Shown piece after piece: positions 32,506-42,245 of a DNA stretch of 46,708 nt (the stretch's first letter is position 1; each line of letters opens with the position of its first letter). The DNA comes from Calditrichota bacterium (lineage in GTDB: Bacteria > Calditrichota > Calditrichia > Calditrichales > Calditrichaceae): positions 1 to 46,708 of the forward strand of contig JAJRSO010000034.1 of assembly GCA_024278755.1 (NCBI GenBank), written 5' to 3'. The translations under genes were made by a program, and so were the position numbers. Under the pieces are notes generated by a model. It worked only from the letters and a program-made list of their open reading frames with translations. It made no database searches and was not told the origin of the DNA.

Positions 32506-33327
32506 CTATTTGATTTTAAAGGCGATTTGAACCATTGGCGGACGGGAAGCCGAGAGTTGAGGAGAAATGGTTAGTTTACTTGTTTTTTTATCCCGGTCGC
32601 GATCAACCATAAATCGGCCAATTGCATATCCAATTAATGCGCCGGCGGTGACATCCGAAAGCCAGTGTTGGTCATGGTAGATGCGGGCTGTACTGGTTAA
32701 CAGAGCCGCGCTAAACCAGGCGGTTTGCCAGAAAATATTGTCGATTCGCGAAGCCATTACCGTGGAAACGGCAAATACAGTGGAAGCGTGTCCGGAAAAA
32801 AAAGAACGACTGGGTTCTTTAAATCGAAACGGGTGAAAATCATAAGGACCTGTGTTACGGTAGGGCCGTGAACGGCCGAATAGTTCCTTTATAAAAACGG
32901 CTGTTAATCCGGTATAAAACCATGCTTCGGCTGCCAGCAACCCTGTCTCGCGCAGACCTTTGCTCCCGCTTAATAATCCTGCAGAATAAAGGACGGCAAT
33001 TCCGCCGGCCGTGTACCATTTATCACCGTAATAATTATCAATGGAAAAGAGAGAATTACCGAATGCGCTTTGATTTTCCTGTGCAAAAGAGCGTATTTTT
33101 TTATCCAGCAAACTAATGCCGATCACTCCGGCGCCGATTAGGGCGGCGTTGACATAACAGCGCTTTTCCGCTGTAAAAAGGGTTCCGTAAAATTCTTTTC
33201 CACTCTTCAAAAATTCGTTCGCATCAGTTTTAATATGCGGCCAAATCTGAGCTTCTGCCTGCAGAGTGAATCCGATTAAAAAAAGAAGTAGAATTGTAGT
33301 TTGTCTGCGCATAAAGGTCATTTCCAT
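32506..33327 (-). CDS. PAP2-superfamily phosphatase, exported
   Basis: A protein of about 268-273 residues with a signal peptide and several membrane segments. The three PAP2 motifs are visible: KELFGRSRP, SFFSGHAS (FSGH in place of PSGH) and ARIYHDQHWLSDVTAG. Such proteins remove phosphate from lipid phosphates such as undecaprenyl pyrophosphate or phosphatidylglycerophosphate. The start is uncertain among ATG 33327, 33321 and 33312; the last gives MRRQTTILLLFLIGF, the cleanest signal peptide. It converges on hydA with only 22 bp between stops. Substrate not determinable. Confidence 0.87.
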   Translation of the reverse strand: MEMTFMRRQTTILLLFLIGFTLQAEAQIWPHIKTDANEFLKSGKEFYGTLFTAEKRCYVNAALIGAGVIGISLLDKKIRSFAQENQSAFGNSLFSIDNYYGDKWYTAGGIAVLYSAGLLSGSKGLRETGLLAAEAWFYTGLTAVFIKELFGRSRPYRNTGPYDFHPFRFKEPSRSFFSGHASTVFAVSTVMASRIDNIFWQTAWFSAALLTSTARIYHDQHWLSDVTAGALIGYAIGRFMVDRDRDKKTSKLTISPQLSASRPPMVQIAFKIK

Positions 33328-33367
33328 AAATGTTAAGCGGTAAACTATACTTTTTATTAAAACAGAG

Positions 33368-33408
33368 CAAAAAAAAGGATACCGGCGAGCGAAAACAACC
33401 GGTATCCT
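33368..33408 (-). terminator. Terminator after susC-susD
   Basis: On the minus strand, a perfect 10-bp stem AGGATACCGG / CCGGTATCCT with a 13-nt loop is followed by an eight-T run (33368-33375 on the plus strand as As). It ends the SusC/SusD transcript 22 bp after the SusD stop. Confidence 0.9.
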
Positions 33409-33430
33409 AAAATTTAAAATAAAAGAAAGA

Positions 33431-34687
33431 TTATGGATTTGCCGGTGTATTCGGATTGGAATCGCGTTCTAACTGCGGGTAAGGCAGCCAGGCTACCTTT
33501 GCCTGATTAATTTTCCCGAAACGTCTTAGGTCTTCGAGACTCACACCGGTTGCAAATAATTCATACTGTCTTTGTTTGAGAATCTCGTCCAGTACCGCTG
33601 CCTGCTCACTGCTTGCAAAATTAGCAAGACCGGCGGCGCTGCGGATTATATTAATATTTGTAACGGCGGTGGGTAAATCGTTGGTACGGGCGGCAGCTTC
33701 CGCCTGAATCAGAACCGCTTCACCATATTTAAACAGGTCGTAAGGGTCTTGTTCACCGGCCCAAAGGTTTAACGAATAAATATTATTTTCATCTGCGTTC
33801 GGCCAATCCAATCCGCCATTATAAGAAGTGGCGCTGAACAGGACATCGATGCGTGTGTCGCCCGCTTCGGCGTCTGCGCGCCAGTTTGCCGGCACGCCAA
33901 ACATATTCCGTGTATGAAAATTATCGGTCAGAGGGTTTTTATTAATAGCGCTATATGCCAATTGGGATGTTGCCCCGGCGTCGACGCTGGCGGCAAAGGT
34001 AGCCGCATTTGCATAGTCGCCTTTCATTAAAGAAAGCCGCGCCTGATACATTTTAATGGTATTCATCAGGTCAAATCCGGCGCCGAGAATATCCGAATTA
34101 AATTCATCGGAAACATTGGCTGCCTTAACCTTCGCATCGGCAAGTAGGGTTAAAGCGCGATCCATTGCCGCGTCTTTTGTAACATATTTAGGCGCTTTGG
34201 TGTTATATGTTTCAACAGGAATCTGCTGAAATCCACTCTGTAGCAGAATCGTAAATTCAATGGCCTTAATCGTCTTAGCCAGAGCGGTCATCCCGTTTCT
34301 GGTGCCATCCGAAAGGGTAACATCGTCGATATTAAAAAGAATATCATTGGCCGATTTTATAGTTTGATAGGCATGTGACCATAGCAGACGAACGGATGCA
34401 TTATCTTCAATAATTACCGCATCCTGAAATTCACGGTCATTGGCAAACGAGTTACTGTTGGCGCTAAATTCACCGGCTAATAATCCGGGAATAATAATGG
34501 GATCGTCAATACCGATAGCGAGGCGTCCCTGCATTCCGACAGAGACGGCTTTCAGACCTTCGGCCGTTGTCAGCACCTGCTCTTCGGTAGGAGTGTTAGG
34601 GTTGGTGATATCCAGATTGCAACCGGTAAAGGCGGCAAAGGCAAGAATCACCAGTAATTGCAGCGTTAATTTTATTTTTTTCATCAT
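33431..34687 (-). CDS. SusD/RagB-family outer-membrane lipoprotein
   Basis: A 418-residue surface lipoprotein. The N-terminus has a lipoprotein signal with lipid-anchor Cys23 (AAFTGCN). The following NPNTPTEEQVLTTAEGLKA region and the tetratricopeptide-like helices (EAVLIQAEAAARTNDLPTAVTNINIIR, then QRQYELFATGVSLEDLRRFG) are typical of SusD proteins, which close over SusC and capture the nutrient. It is somewhat short for the family (usually 450-550). It lies 15 bp after the SusC gene and shares its terminator. The ligand is unknown; no glycoside hydrolase is adjacent. Confidence 0.9.
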   Translation of the reverse strand: MMKKIKLTLQLLVILAFAAFTGCNLDITNPNTPTEEQVLTTAEGLKAVSVGMQGRLAIGIDDPIIIPGLLAGEFSANSNSFANDREFQDAVIIEDNASVRLLWSHAYQTIKSANDILFNIDDVTLSDGTRNGMTALAKTIKAIEFTILLQSGFQQIPVETYNTKAPKYVTKDAAMDRALTLLADAKVKAANVSDEFNSDILGAGFDLMNTIKMYQARLSLMKGDYANAATFAASVDAGATSQLAYSAINKNPLTDNFHTRNMFGVPANWRADAEAGDTRIDVLFSATSYNGGLDWPNADENNIYSLNLWAGEQDPYDLFKYGEAVLIQAEAAARTNDLPTAVTNINIIRSAAGLANFASSEQAAVLDEILKQRQYELFATGVSLEDLRRFGKINQAKVAWLPYPQLERDSNPNTPANP

Positions 34688-34702
34688 TGTATTCCTCTCT
34701 AA

Positions 34703-37651
34703 TTAGAATTTTACCTGGATTCCAAAATTCCAGCTGGCGGGAATCGGAACGGTTGCAAAATCAAAACCGCGTACCATGGTACTTTGTGCGGCCACATTTA
34801 CTTCCGGATCCATTCCGGAATATTTGGTAAAGGTTAATAAGTTTCTGCCAACCAGGCTAAATTCAACCGCTTCAACACCCAGCGCATCTACAAACGGCTG
34901 GTGCAGACGGTATTTGATGGCCAGATTTCTTAGTTTGACGAAACTTCCGTCTTCGATGTAGTTTTCGTATGTTTTGCGAACGGTATTGTAATAGCCGACC
35001 GGAACTTCGCCTTTAATTTCACGGTCATAAGCCGTACCCACGGCAAAATAAGGAGTTTGCAGCATACGTTCGGTAAAATTGAAAACATCCTGTCCCATCA
35101 TCGCGTCAAACTGAATATTGACGGAAAAATTGGAAAATATTTTGAAATCATTGATAAAAGACCACACATAATCAGGGTTCGGATTTCCGATGATCGATTT
35201 AGTAGGACTCTTTACGGGAATTCCGGTTCTCGGGTCAATTTCGTAGTGTCCGTCCATAGTGCCATCGCCATCTAAATCAAGGTCGCCGCCCTGGGTGTAA
35301 CCATAAAAATATCCCGGCACCTGACCTTCATCCACCCATACAATGCCCCAGCTCCCGGGCAGTGCAAAGGCGCCGCCGTCGCTCAGTGTTTCGATAAGCG
35401 GGGTGTTTTTGGAGAAAGTAAAGGAAGAGGTCCAGAGGAAATCTTCGGAAGTGTAATTGATGGTGCGCAGCATAATTTCGATACCTTTATTCGAAAGGAC
35501 GCCGACATTGGCCAACTGCTCGGTATATCCGGTGGAGAGGGCTACATTTTTAGGAAGGATTAAATCGTGCACTTTACTATTATAATAGGTCAGTTCAACA
35601 CCGATACGGTTGTCTAAAAAGGCCAAATCGGTACCAATTTCAAATTCTTCCATTCGTTCCGGTTTAAGATCGGGGTTGCCGCCGCGCAGAGCGTTTACAA
35701 CACCGGCCTGACCCGAGTATTCCTGAAACTGATAATTGGAATACTGGCTGTAACTATCTACCGGCTGCCCACCGGAAAAACCGTAAGCCGCGCGGAATTT
35801 CATATTATCATTATAACTGTAGGATGTGCTGAATTTGGGGAACATCTGCCAGCGCACATCGGAACCAAAGGTGGAAGAAGCGTCCATTCTCAGCGAACCG
35901 GTTACATAAAGCTGGTCTTTCCAGCCCACGGTCTCCTGAAAATAATACCCAAGGGTTTTACGGGTATCCACAAATTCACCGGCAAACTGGGTTTCACCCT
36001 GTACAAGTTCTACCAGCATGGTCAGGTTTTGTGCGGTGGAGGAAACAATATCCGCGTAATTGGACTGATAGTTAACGCCGGCGGTGGAAATAGACTGAAT
36101 ATCCGGTGAAATATCGATGGTGTAGGTCGCGTCTGCATCCACATTCAATAATTTGGATGTTTTAACTGCCGATTTCGAATAGCCGTCTTTGCGGGCCGGA
36201 GCCGATGCGTTTTTCGGGGTATATTCTTTTGCGGTTTGTGTGTATGTATCGTATCCCAGGTTTAAATTCATATTCAGGTTTTTCATCGGGGTTAAAGCAA
36301 ATTTAATTCCTCCGATAAAACGATCGATTTCCTGCGGGGCGCTCCAGTTTCGAATCACATCAAGCGGATTGGCCGTAAAAATACCATAATTAGTGGCATC
36401 CGGATAAACGCCTGTTTCCGGATCGGGCCGGTAGTCGATGATGTTCGGTCCGAAAATAAGATTGGTAAAAACACCGTAAAAACCAACCAGACCACCATTG
36501 GGCACCAAATTGGCATAGGAATGGATGTAATTGGTAGATGCCGAAAGAGACAACCATTCGTTTACATATTGATTAAGATTTAAACGTACGTTTTGTTTGC
36601 GGTAATCGGTTCCGCGCATAACGCCTTCCTGATTCAGGCGTGAACCGGAAAGGTAGTACTGTGTCTTTTCGTCGCCGCCGGACATGGAAAACGCGGTGCT
36701 GTTCGTCCAACCGGTCCGGTATATTTCATCATTCCAGTCATACCGTTCCACAGAGGTCAGGTTGTTTTGATCGTAGTAAGTCCAGCCGGATGTGGGGTCT
36801 GTTACGGTTGTATTGCCCCGATACGGGAAAGAAGAAACTTCGAGTTTACTGCTTTGAGCGTCAAAGCCGACACTCTGTTTAAAATCGACTTTTAGTTTCC
36901 CGGCTTTACCGCGTTTTGTAAAAATCTGGATAACACCGTCGTTGGCGCGGGAACCATACAAAGCGGCTGCTGCTGCGCCTTTGATAACTTCGATATGATC
37001 GATATCGTTCGGATCCAGGTCAGCGATACGGTTTGAGCGGTAGCCGCCCAAATCAATCAGTTCGGAGGAACTGTTGTCCACAACAACGCCGTCGATAATG
37101 TAAAGCGGTTCGGCGCTACGGGAGATGGAAGAGGTGCCGCGCAGACGAACGCTGGTGCCGCCGCCCGGTGTACCGGAGTTTACCTGCACCATAGCGCCGG
37201 CAACTTTTCCGGATAATGCGGCGTCAATCTGTGCGCTTCCGTTGTCAATAGCTTTGCCGGTAACCATTCCGATACTGTTGCCGAGTTTTTTCTTCTGCCG
37301 CGGATCGGCGGTACCCGTAACGACAACGGCTTCCATTTCCAGAATATCATAATCCAGCTTAAAATTTACTTCGATTGTCCCATCGAGTTGTGTAATGGTC
37401 TTTCGCTGGTTTTTATACCCAATATACTGCGCTTCCAGGATGATTTCTCTTGTAGTAGAGGGAATTTCAATGGAATATTCGCCGTCGAGATTAGCTGTAG
37501 TACCAAAATTGGTATTCACCACAATGAGATTTGCGCCGGCCAGTCCTGCGCCGCGCTTATCTGTAATTTTTCCTTTTACGACTAACTGCGCCCAACTGAA
37601 TACAGTGGTCAGAGTTAGAACTAAAAGTACCGTCGTTAGTTTTTTGTGCAT
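34703..37651 (-). CDS. SusC/RagA-family TonB-linked outer-membrane transporter
   Basis: A 982-residue TonB-dependent transporter. Signal peptide (ending FSWAQ), then a carboxypeptidase-like regulatory domain (about residues 25-105; VVKGKITDKRGAGLAGANLIV), then the plug (about 115-230) with the SusC signature LYGSRANDGVIQIFTKRG, then a 22-stranded barrel ending in ...WNFGIQVKF with a terminal Phe. It imports a ligand captured by the adjacent SusD. GGAGG lies before the ATG. No sigma/anti-sigma pair is next to it, and the plug is not preceded by an STN domain, so control is probably not by cell-surface signalling. Confidence 0.93.
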   Translation of the reverse strand: MHKKLTTVLLVLTLTTVFSWAQLVVKGKITDKRGAGLAGANLIVVNTNFGTTANLDGEYSIEIPSTTREIILEAQYIGYKNQRKTITQLDGTIEVNFKLDYDILEMEAVVVTGTADPRQKKKLGNSIGMVTGKAIDNGSAQIDAALSGKVAGAMVQVNSGTPGGGTSVRLRGTSSISRSAEPLYIIDGVVVDNSSSELIDLGGYRSNRIADLDPNDIDHIEVIKGAAAAALYGSRANDGVIQIFTKRGKAGKLKVDFKQSVGFDAQSSKLEVSSFPYRGNTTVTDPTSGWTYYDQNNLTSVERYDWNDEIYRTGWTNSTAFSMSGGDEKTQYYLSGSRLNQEGVMRGTDYRKQNVRLNLNQYVNEWLSLSASTNYIHSYANLVPNGGLVGFYGVFTNLIFGPNIIDYRPDPETGVYPDATNYGIFTANPLDVIRNWSAPQEIDRFIGGIKFALTPMKNLNMNLNLGYDTYTQTAKEYTPKNASAPARKDGYSKSAVKTSKLLNVDADATYTIDISPDIQSISTAGVNYQSNYADIVSSTAQNLTMLVELVQGETQFAGEFVDTRKTLGYYFQETVGWKDQLYVTGSLRMDASSTFGSDVRWQMFPKFSTSYSYNDNMKFRAAYGFSGGQPVDSYSQYSNYQFQEYSGQAGVVNALRGGNPDLKPERMEEFEIGTDLAFLDNRIGVELTYYNSKVHDLILPKNVALSTGYTEQLANVGVLSNKGIEIMLRTINYTSEDFLWTSSFTFSKNTPLIETLSDGGAFALPGSWGIVWVDEGQVPGYFYGYTQGGDLDLDGDGTMDGHYEIDPRTGIPVKSPTKSIIGNPNPDYVWSFINDFKIFSNFSVNIQFDAMMGQDVFNFTERMLQTPYFAVGTAYDREIKGEVPVGYYNTVRKTYENYIEDGSFVKLRNLAIKYRLHQPFVDALGVEAVEFSLVGRNLLTFTKYSGMDPEVNVAAQSTMVRGFDFATVPIPASWNFGIQVKF

Positions 37652-37869
37652 GTGTCATGCCTCCTTGTGTTGGTTAGTGAACGGTTACTTACTTTTTAAC
37701 AAAATATACAACTGACAATGCAACCATTGAACAACCGTACGTGCCCTGGTTGAGAATGTAATCATCCGTAATGCTATTTTTATTATGGGGTTCTATTAAA
37801 TAATAGATGGATAGAATAGTAATGAATAAAAAATCAAAATTCAAGAAAATTATACATTGTTGATTGAGC

Positions 37870-39174
37870 CTATGCGAAACGAAAGATATTTTTTTTTGCC
37901 AGCAGGGTTAACGAAATACCGCGTATGGCCATAAATAAGAGCATGGCCAGCCACATACCGTCATTTCCCAGATAGGGAACAGCGATATAGTAGACCGGAA
38001 GAAAAAAGAGAAACAGAGCCAGCAGCATCGTGTTGCGCATGGCTTTTGAAGCGGCCGCACCAATATAAATACCATCCCAGATATAACTAATACTGTTTAT
38101 AACCGGTGCGGCTACGGTCCAGCCCAGATAGCGAATCGTTGTTTCGATAATGGCCGTCTGGTTTGTGAACAGAGAAATAATTTCCCGGCCGAATGCAAGT
38201 AAGGCAAGAGAAAAAAACGCTCCGAGTCCGGTGCCCCAAAGAAATATAAAACCGACGGTACTTTTAAGATGCTCGGTGTCACGGGCGCCGAAAAAACGGC
38301 CGGTTAGACTTTCGGCGGCAAAAGCGAACCCGTCGATACCGTATGAAAATACGCTCCAGAGCTGCAGTAAAATGGCGTTAACGGCCAGGATTTTATCGCC
38401 GAGCGAAGCGGATTCCGCCGTAAAAAAGGAAAAAGTAAAAATCAAACATAAGGTGCGGATAAAAATATCGCCATTCAGTTTAAAGAAACGAATTAATTCG
38501 TTTTTATGTAAAATCTGAGCAAGACTGAAACGGCGGATATAGTTTGAAAAATAACGTTTTAGAAAATAAAAGGCTAACAGTAATCCCGTGTATTGCGAAA
38601 TGACGGTTCCCCAGGCAGCGCCGTCGGACCCCATGCCCAAGCCCAGTACAAACCAGGCGTCAAAAGCAACATTTAAAATATTTACAACAATGGTTACAAC
38701 CATTGGGAAGCGTGCATTTTGCATGCCCAAAAACCAGCCGGTTAACGCATAGAGCGCGAGTGTGGCCGGCGCGGCCAGGATGCGGATATAAAAATAACTT
38801 TTTGCAAAATATTCCACGTTATCGGAAGCATGGATTAAACCGAAACTGATTTCGGCAATAAGATACTGAAAGAGTAGCAAAAAAAGCGCGGCTATTCCGG
38901 CGACCAGCAAAGCCCGGGTTAAAATCATACTGCTCTCTTTGTCATCTTCTTTGCCGCGGGCCTGGGCGGTGAGACCGGTTGTGCCCATTCGCAAGAATCC
39001 GAATCCCCAGTACACAAAATTAAAAACCATGCTGCCAACGGCCACCGCCCCGATAGACCAGCTGTTGGGCAGGTGTCCCATTAAAGCGGTATCCACAACG
39101 GATAGCATAGGCACGGAAAGGTTGCTGATAATATTAGGAATGGCCAGTCGTAGTATTTGTTTGTTTATGGTCAT
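37870..39174 (-). CDS. MATE-family efflux transporter (DinF-like)
   Basis: A 434-residue protein with about 12 membrane helices in two similar halves. The N-terminal motif LAIPNIISNLSVPMLSVVDTALMGHL is the classic MATE/DinF signature, and MQNARFPMVVTIVVNILNVAFDAWFVLGLGMGSDGAAWGT corresponds to the loop-helix 4/5 region. Members export cationic drugs or metabolites with Na+ or H+. It lies 218 bp upstream of susC on the same strand without a visible terminator between them. Substrate unknown. Confidence 0.9.
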   Translation of the reverse strand: MTINKQILRLAIPNIISNLSVPMLSVVDTALMGHLPNSWSIGAVAVGSMVFNFVYWGFGFLRMGTTGLTAQARGKEDDKESSMILTRALLVAGIAALFLLLFQYLIAEISFGLIHASDNVEYFAKSYFYIRILAAPATLALYALTGWFLGMQNARFPMVVTIVVNILNVAFDAWFVLGLGMGSDGAAWGTVISQYTGLLLAFYFLKRYFSNYIRRFSLAQILHKNELIRFFKLNGDIFIRTLCLIFTFSFFTAESASLGDKILAVNAILLQLWSVFSYGIDGFAFAAESLTGRFFGARDTEHLKSTVGFIFLWGTGLGAFFSLALLAFGREIISLFTNQTAIIETTIRYLGWTVAAPVINSISYIWDGIYIGAAASKAMRNTMLLALFLFFLPVYYIAVPYLGNDGMWLAMLLFMAIRGISLTLLAKKNIFRFA

Positions 39175-39437
39175 GTTACTTGCGATTTTGTTTTGCGTGT
39201 ACTGTTCTGAAAAATCCGTGAATTAATACAAATTAGCACGGATAAAACTACAAAAAAATTGCAGATGCTTTGTATGCCTGGCCCAGTGTTTTGTAAATAC
39301 AGATGAACCTTTTCAGTGCCGTTTAAAATAGATACAAAACAAGCATGTTGTAAAAATACAGAAAAAGTAGGAATCGGCAAAAAACATTTACGAGAATACG
39401 AGAAAGTTTTTATGGCGTATTATCAGTTATAATTGGT

Positions 39438-39632
39438 CAATAGTGTCCGGTTTAATTTAGAAAATTTGTTCTGTTAAAGAGATTATTTTAAAAACTCGCC
39501 CCCTCCCTTGACGCTTCAAGGGAGGGGGATGGGGGTGGGTTCCGAATCAAGCCCTGTTAATTCGTATTTCCCTTAATTTCCTGGAATTACAGAATTTTCA
39601 GACACTTGTTATTTTTTAACCGGACACTATTG
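39438..39632 (+). mobile_element. MITE-1 copy B (195 bp)
   Basis: Perfect terminal inverted repeats CAATAGTGTCCGGTT / AACCGGACACTATTG, flanked by the exact 9-bp direct repeat ATAATTGGT (39429-39437 and 39633-39641). The body has a strong hairpin CCCCTCCCTTGA-CGC-TTCAAGGGAGGGG. No reading frame. Highly similar to copy A (22038-22261), same orientation. Confidence 0.92.
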
Positions 39633-39916
39633 ATAATTGGTAGTAGATGAACATTAATTTTCCCTTTTCTTAGGATAATACGAAAAGAAATTTTTTAGCT
39701 GCGAAAGAGCGCGAATTAACGCGAATACAATGAGCAACCCCGCCGCAAGTTAAAAATACCGATTTATCGGTGCAATGGGGTATTCAAATGGAAAGGAGTT
39801 TCAACAGTAAAAAGCAAAAAAATTATATATTCTTATGAACCATTGCTACAACTGACTTCGTATTTTAAAACTAAATTTCGCCAGGGTTTTTGCCTCTTTG
39901 TGGTTAATCAAAAGAT

Positions 39917-40025
39917 GAGTCCAGTCTAAAAGGCATAGCCACCGATTTCCACAGAAAGACACGGATTGTTTTTATTGAAATTCATTGAATAGATTCTTGG
40001 AATTCGTGGTTTTTATAGTGAACTC
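39917..40025 (-). mobile_element. MITE-2 copy B (109 bp, inverted relative to copy A)
   Basis: Ends GAGTCCAGTCTAAAA and (reverse) GAGTTCACTATAAAA, flanked by the 6-bp direct repeat AAAGAT (39911-39916 and 40026-40031). Its reverse complement matches 22271-22381 closely, including AATCCGTGTCTTTCTGTGG and GTGGCTATGCCTTTT. It lacks about a dozen bases (one CACGAATTTC unit) present in copy A. Confidence 0.88.
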
Positions 40026-40322
40026 AAAGATGGATAAAAAAAACCTCTTTTCCCTTGGCAGGCCGATACCAAAGACTTAATAAAGAAGAACCCGTCGGAA
40101 GTCGGGCAAACCAAAAACACCAGACGTACAGAGAAGAATGTAAACTTCTCAGAATGACTCGCTAAAAATCCTTAAACTCGTCCCGCAAGCGCCGGATAGC
40201 TGACCGGGCTTATTTGTATAAGAAATTCAGAATCTGTATATTTTATCATTCTGCTCTCAGAAGAGGGCAACGGATGTGAAAACAGTTTAATCAAGTCGTC
40301 TCTTTTATAAATGTCGGGAAGT

Positions 40323-40910
40323 ATGAACACTAAAAAACCAGCGAAGCAAAAGAATGAGCTCGATATTGTTGATAAAATTCGTAACGGCGATGCGTATGCG
40401 TTTAAAGAATTATTTAAAACCTATTATAAACCGTTGCTAAAAAATGCGCTCCGCTATGTCCGCAAAATACAAATAGCCGAAGATATTGTGGAAGATGTGT
40501 TTCTTAAAATCTGGGAAGAACGTAAACGGTTAAACATAAATGTAAGTCTTAAAGCGTATTTATTTCAAATGGTGCGGAATCATTCTTTAAACTATTTAAA
40601 AGGAAAGAAAATTGAACTGACCGATGCGTTTTTTTTAGATATTTCTCTGCAAAGTGATATTACAACAGACCAACAAGCAAATATCAATGAAATAACGGAG
40701 CATATTCAAAAAGCAATATCCGAGCTTCCGGAACGTTCCCGCAGCGTATTTACCATGCACAGGTACGATAGTTTAAAATACTCGGAAATTGCCGAAGTGC
40801 TGAATATAACGGAAGGTACGGTCGAAACACATATGGTTCGCGCTCTGAAATTCCTGCGGAAGCGGCTTGCATTTTTACTTTCGGTACTGACTGTCCTTAG
40901 CAAAATGTAA
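40323..40910 (+). CDS. ECF-type RNA polymerase sigma factor (FecI-like group)
   Basis: A sigma factor of about 195 residues with region 2 (YAFKELFKTYYKPLLKNALRYV..AEDIVEDVFLKIWE) and region 4 (LPERSRSVFTMHRYDSLKYSEIAEVLNITEGTVETHM) and no region 3, as in extracytoplasmic-function sigmas. ATG 40323 is preferred (GGGAAGT just upstream); ATG 40311 would add four residues. It is followed by a FecR anti-sigma gene and a TonB receptor with an STN domain, so it should be released when the receptor senses its ligand and then transcribe the receptor operon. Confidence 0.92.
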   Translation: MNTKKPAKQKNELDIVDKIRNGDAYAFKELFKTYYKPLLKNALRYVRKIQIAEDIVEDVFLKIWEERKRLNINVSLKAYLFQMVRNHSLNYLKGKKIELTDAFFLDISLQSDITTDQQANINEITEHIQKAISELPERSRSVFTMHRYDSLKYSEIAEVLNITEGTVETHMVRALKFLRKRLAFLLSVLTVLSKM

Positions 40911-40975
40911 ATAAATTATTTTTTTGTATAGGTAATTTTATTTTAGATTGTCTATACAGTTAGAGAAGGGTAAAT

Positions 40976-42019
40976 ATGAACGATTCCGTAACAATGAAAC
41001 TTATACTAAAATATTTATCGGGTTCAATAAGCCAAGAGGAAAAAAACGAATTAACCGCTTGGTTAGAATCGGATATAAAAAATAAAAAAGCGTTAACCCT
41101 GTACGAACGTGTTTGGAGCACGCAGGAAAAAGAAGGTGAGAATGTAAATATGCAAACCGCCTGGAATAATGTAGCAAAAAAAGCAGGAATCGCCTTACCT
41201 TTTGAAGAGACCACGATCAATACCTTACCCGTACAAATTCCAAAGAGTCAAACAATCACCCGCTATGGGTATCAATTTTTACGTTATGCCGCTGTGTTTT
41301 TAGTGGCTGTTTCTCTTTTATTTTTATTTAAAAAAACAACACAAACCACTCAGGCGCCGGAGCAGCAACAGATTCTTGTACAATACGGAAAACAAAATAG
41401 CGTTGTATTGCCGGATGGTTCCAAAGTTATTCTGGACGCCGGCAGTAAGCTGAGTTTCCCGAAGGGATTTGACGGAAATGTACGCGAAGTGTTTTTAAGC
41501 GGCGAAGCCTATTTTGAGGTTACACACAACCCCAAAAAACCGTTTGTTATTTATGCCAATAAAGGAATCGTTACCGTACTCGGGACAAAATTCAATGTAC
41601 GCGCCTGGCAATTTGACAATGAGGAGGTGAAAGTAGTGGTGGCGGAAGGCACTGTTTCTTTGCGGGCAAATACAACGAACAAAGAGGCTGGCGCTATAAT
41701 CAATAAAGGAAAAATGAGTTATTTGACAGACGCCCATTTAACAGCCAGCGTTCCCACAGAAGTAAACGTTAATACGTATTTGGCCTGGATGAAAAGAGAT
41801 TTGATATTACAGAATACACCCCTAAATGAAGTATTGGACAGGCTTTCACGCTGGTATAATTTACAGTTTAAACTTCCCAGTCCGGTATATAACAGAGTAC
41901 GCATTACCGGAACATTTCATAAAAAATCGGTTGCTCATATTCTGGAAGCAATCGGTTTAATGACGCATTTAAATTATACGCGCGAAAACAATACGATAAA
42001 GTTTTATCAAAGTAAATAA
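40976..42019 (+). CDS. FecR-family anti-sigma factor
   Basis: A 347-residue inner-membrane regulator. Residues 1-75 form the cytoplasmic sigma-binding part (FecR N-terminal, KYLSGSISQEEKNELTAWL). One membrane span lies at about 102-118. The periplasmic FecR domain (about 130-230; VVLPDGSKVILDAGSKLSFP..REVFLSGEAYFEVTHNPKKPFVIYA..VTVLGTKFNVRAW) is followed by a C-terminal DUF4974/STN-like module (about 265-345; LNEVLDRLSRWYNLQFKL). The receptor's STN domain contacts this region to relieve inhibition. GAGAAGGG precedes the ATG. 65 bp after the sigma gene. Confidence 0.93.
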   Translation: MNDSVTMKLILKYLSGSISQEEKNELTAWLESDIKNKKALTLYERVWSTQEKEGENVNMQTAWNNVAKKAGIALPFEETTINTLPVQIPKSQTITRYGYQFLRYAAVFLVAVSLLFLFKKTTQTTQAPEQQQILVQYGKQNSVVLPDGSKVILDAGSKLSFPKGFDGNVREVFLSGEAYFEVTHNPKKPFVIYANKGIVTVLGTKFNVRAWQFDNEEVKVVVAEGTVSLRANTTNKEAGAIINKGKMSYLTDAHLTASVPTEVNVNTYLAWMKRDLILQNTPLNEVLDRLSRWYNLQFKLPSPVYNRVRITGTFHKKSVAHILEAIGLMTHLNYTRENNTIKFYQSK

Positions 42020-42080
42020 GATCGAACTCAATACATAACCATCCTATAATTAAAACGTTAGGCAGAAAACGTAATAAACA

Positions 42081-42121
42081 ACCTGTCTTTCAGAACCGAT
42101 GCAGCGGTTTTCTGGACAGGT
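42081..42121 (+). promoter_or_regulatory. Imperfect hairpin in the leader of the TonB receptor gene
   Basis: ACCTGTC / GACAGGT form a 7-bp base, and AGAACCG / CGGTTTT an upper helix above a small internal loop, about 125 bp before the receptor ATG. No T-run follows, so it is not a normal terminator. Its function is unknown. Confidence 0.4.
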
Positions 42122-42245
42122 GCGTATTGCCCAGGGATTTCTATGGGAAAAATGGTTACTGCATAAACCGTATTTACGTATGTTTAGTATCTTTTTTGCC
42201 GAAAAATTATGGGTGATCCAGTTGAACAAAGCAGAGGTAAAACGA

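Larger units (their letters stand above)
39175..40322. other. Gene-free region holding the second copies of both MITEs
   Basis: About 1.1 kb without a supported gene. It holds MITE-1 (39438-39632) and MITE-2 (39917-40025). The remaining parts are AT-rich, with a CGCGAATTAACGCGAAT motif near 39709. The last 280 bp lead into the sigma factor gene; the run CCCGTCGGAAGTCGGG (about 40091-40106) can fold but matches no riboswitch I know. Confidence 0.65.

Noticed and set aside
40032-40310. Possible riboswitch before the sigma factor (CCCGTCGGAAGTCGGG region)
   Set aside because: It can fold locally but matches no riboswitch consensus I can recall, and the downstream gene is not a usual target.
42099-42245. 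N-terminal extension of the STN receptor
   Set aside because: Begins at a codon without ribosome site inside a leader hairpin and lacks signal-peptide character; ATG 42246 has AGAGG and a proper signal peptide.
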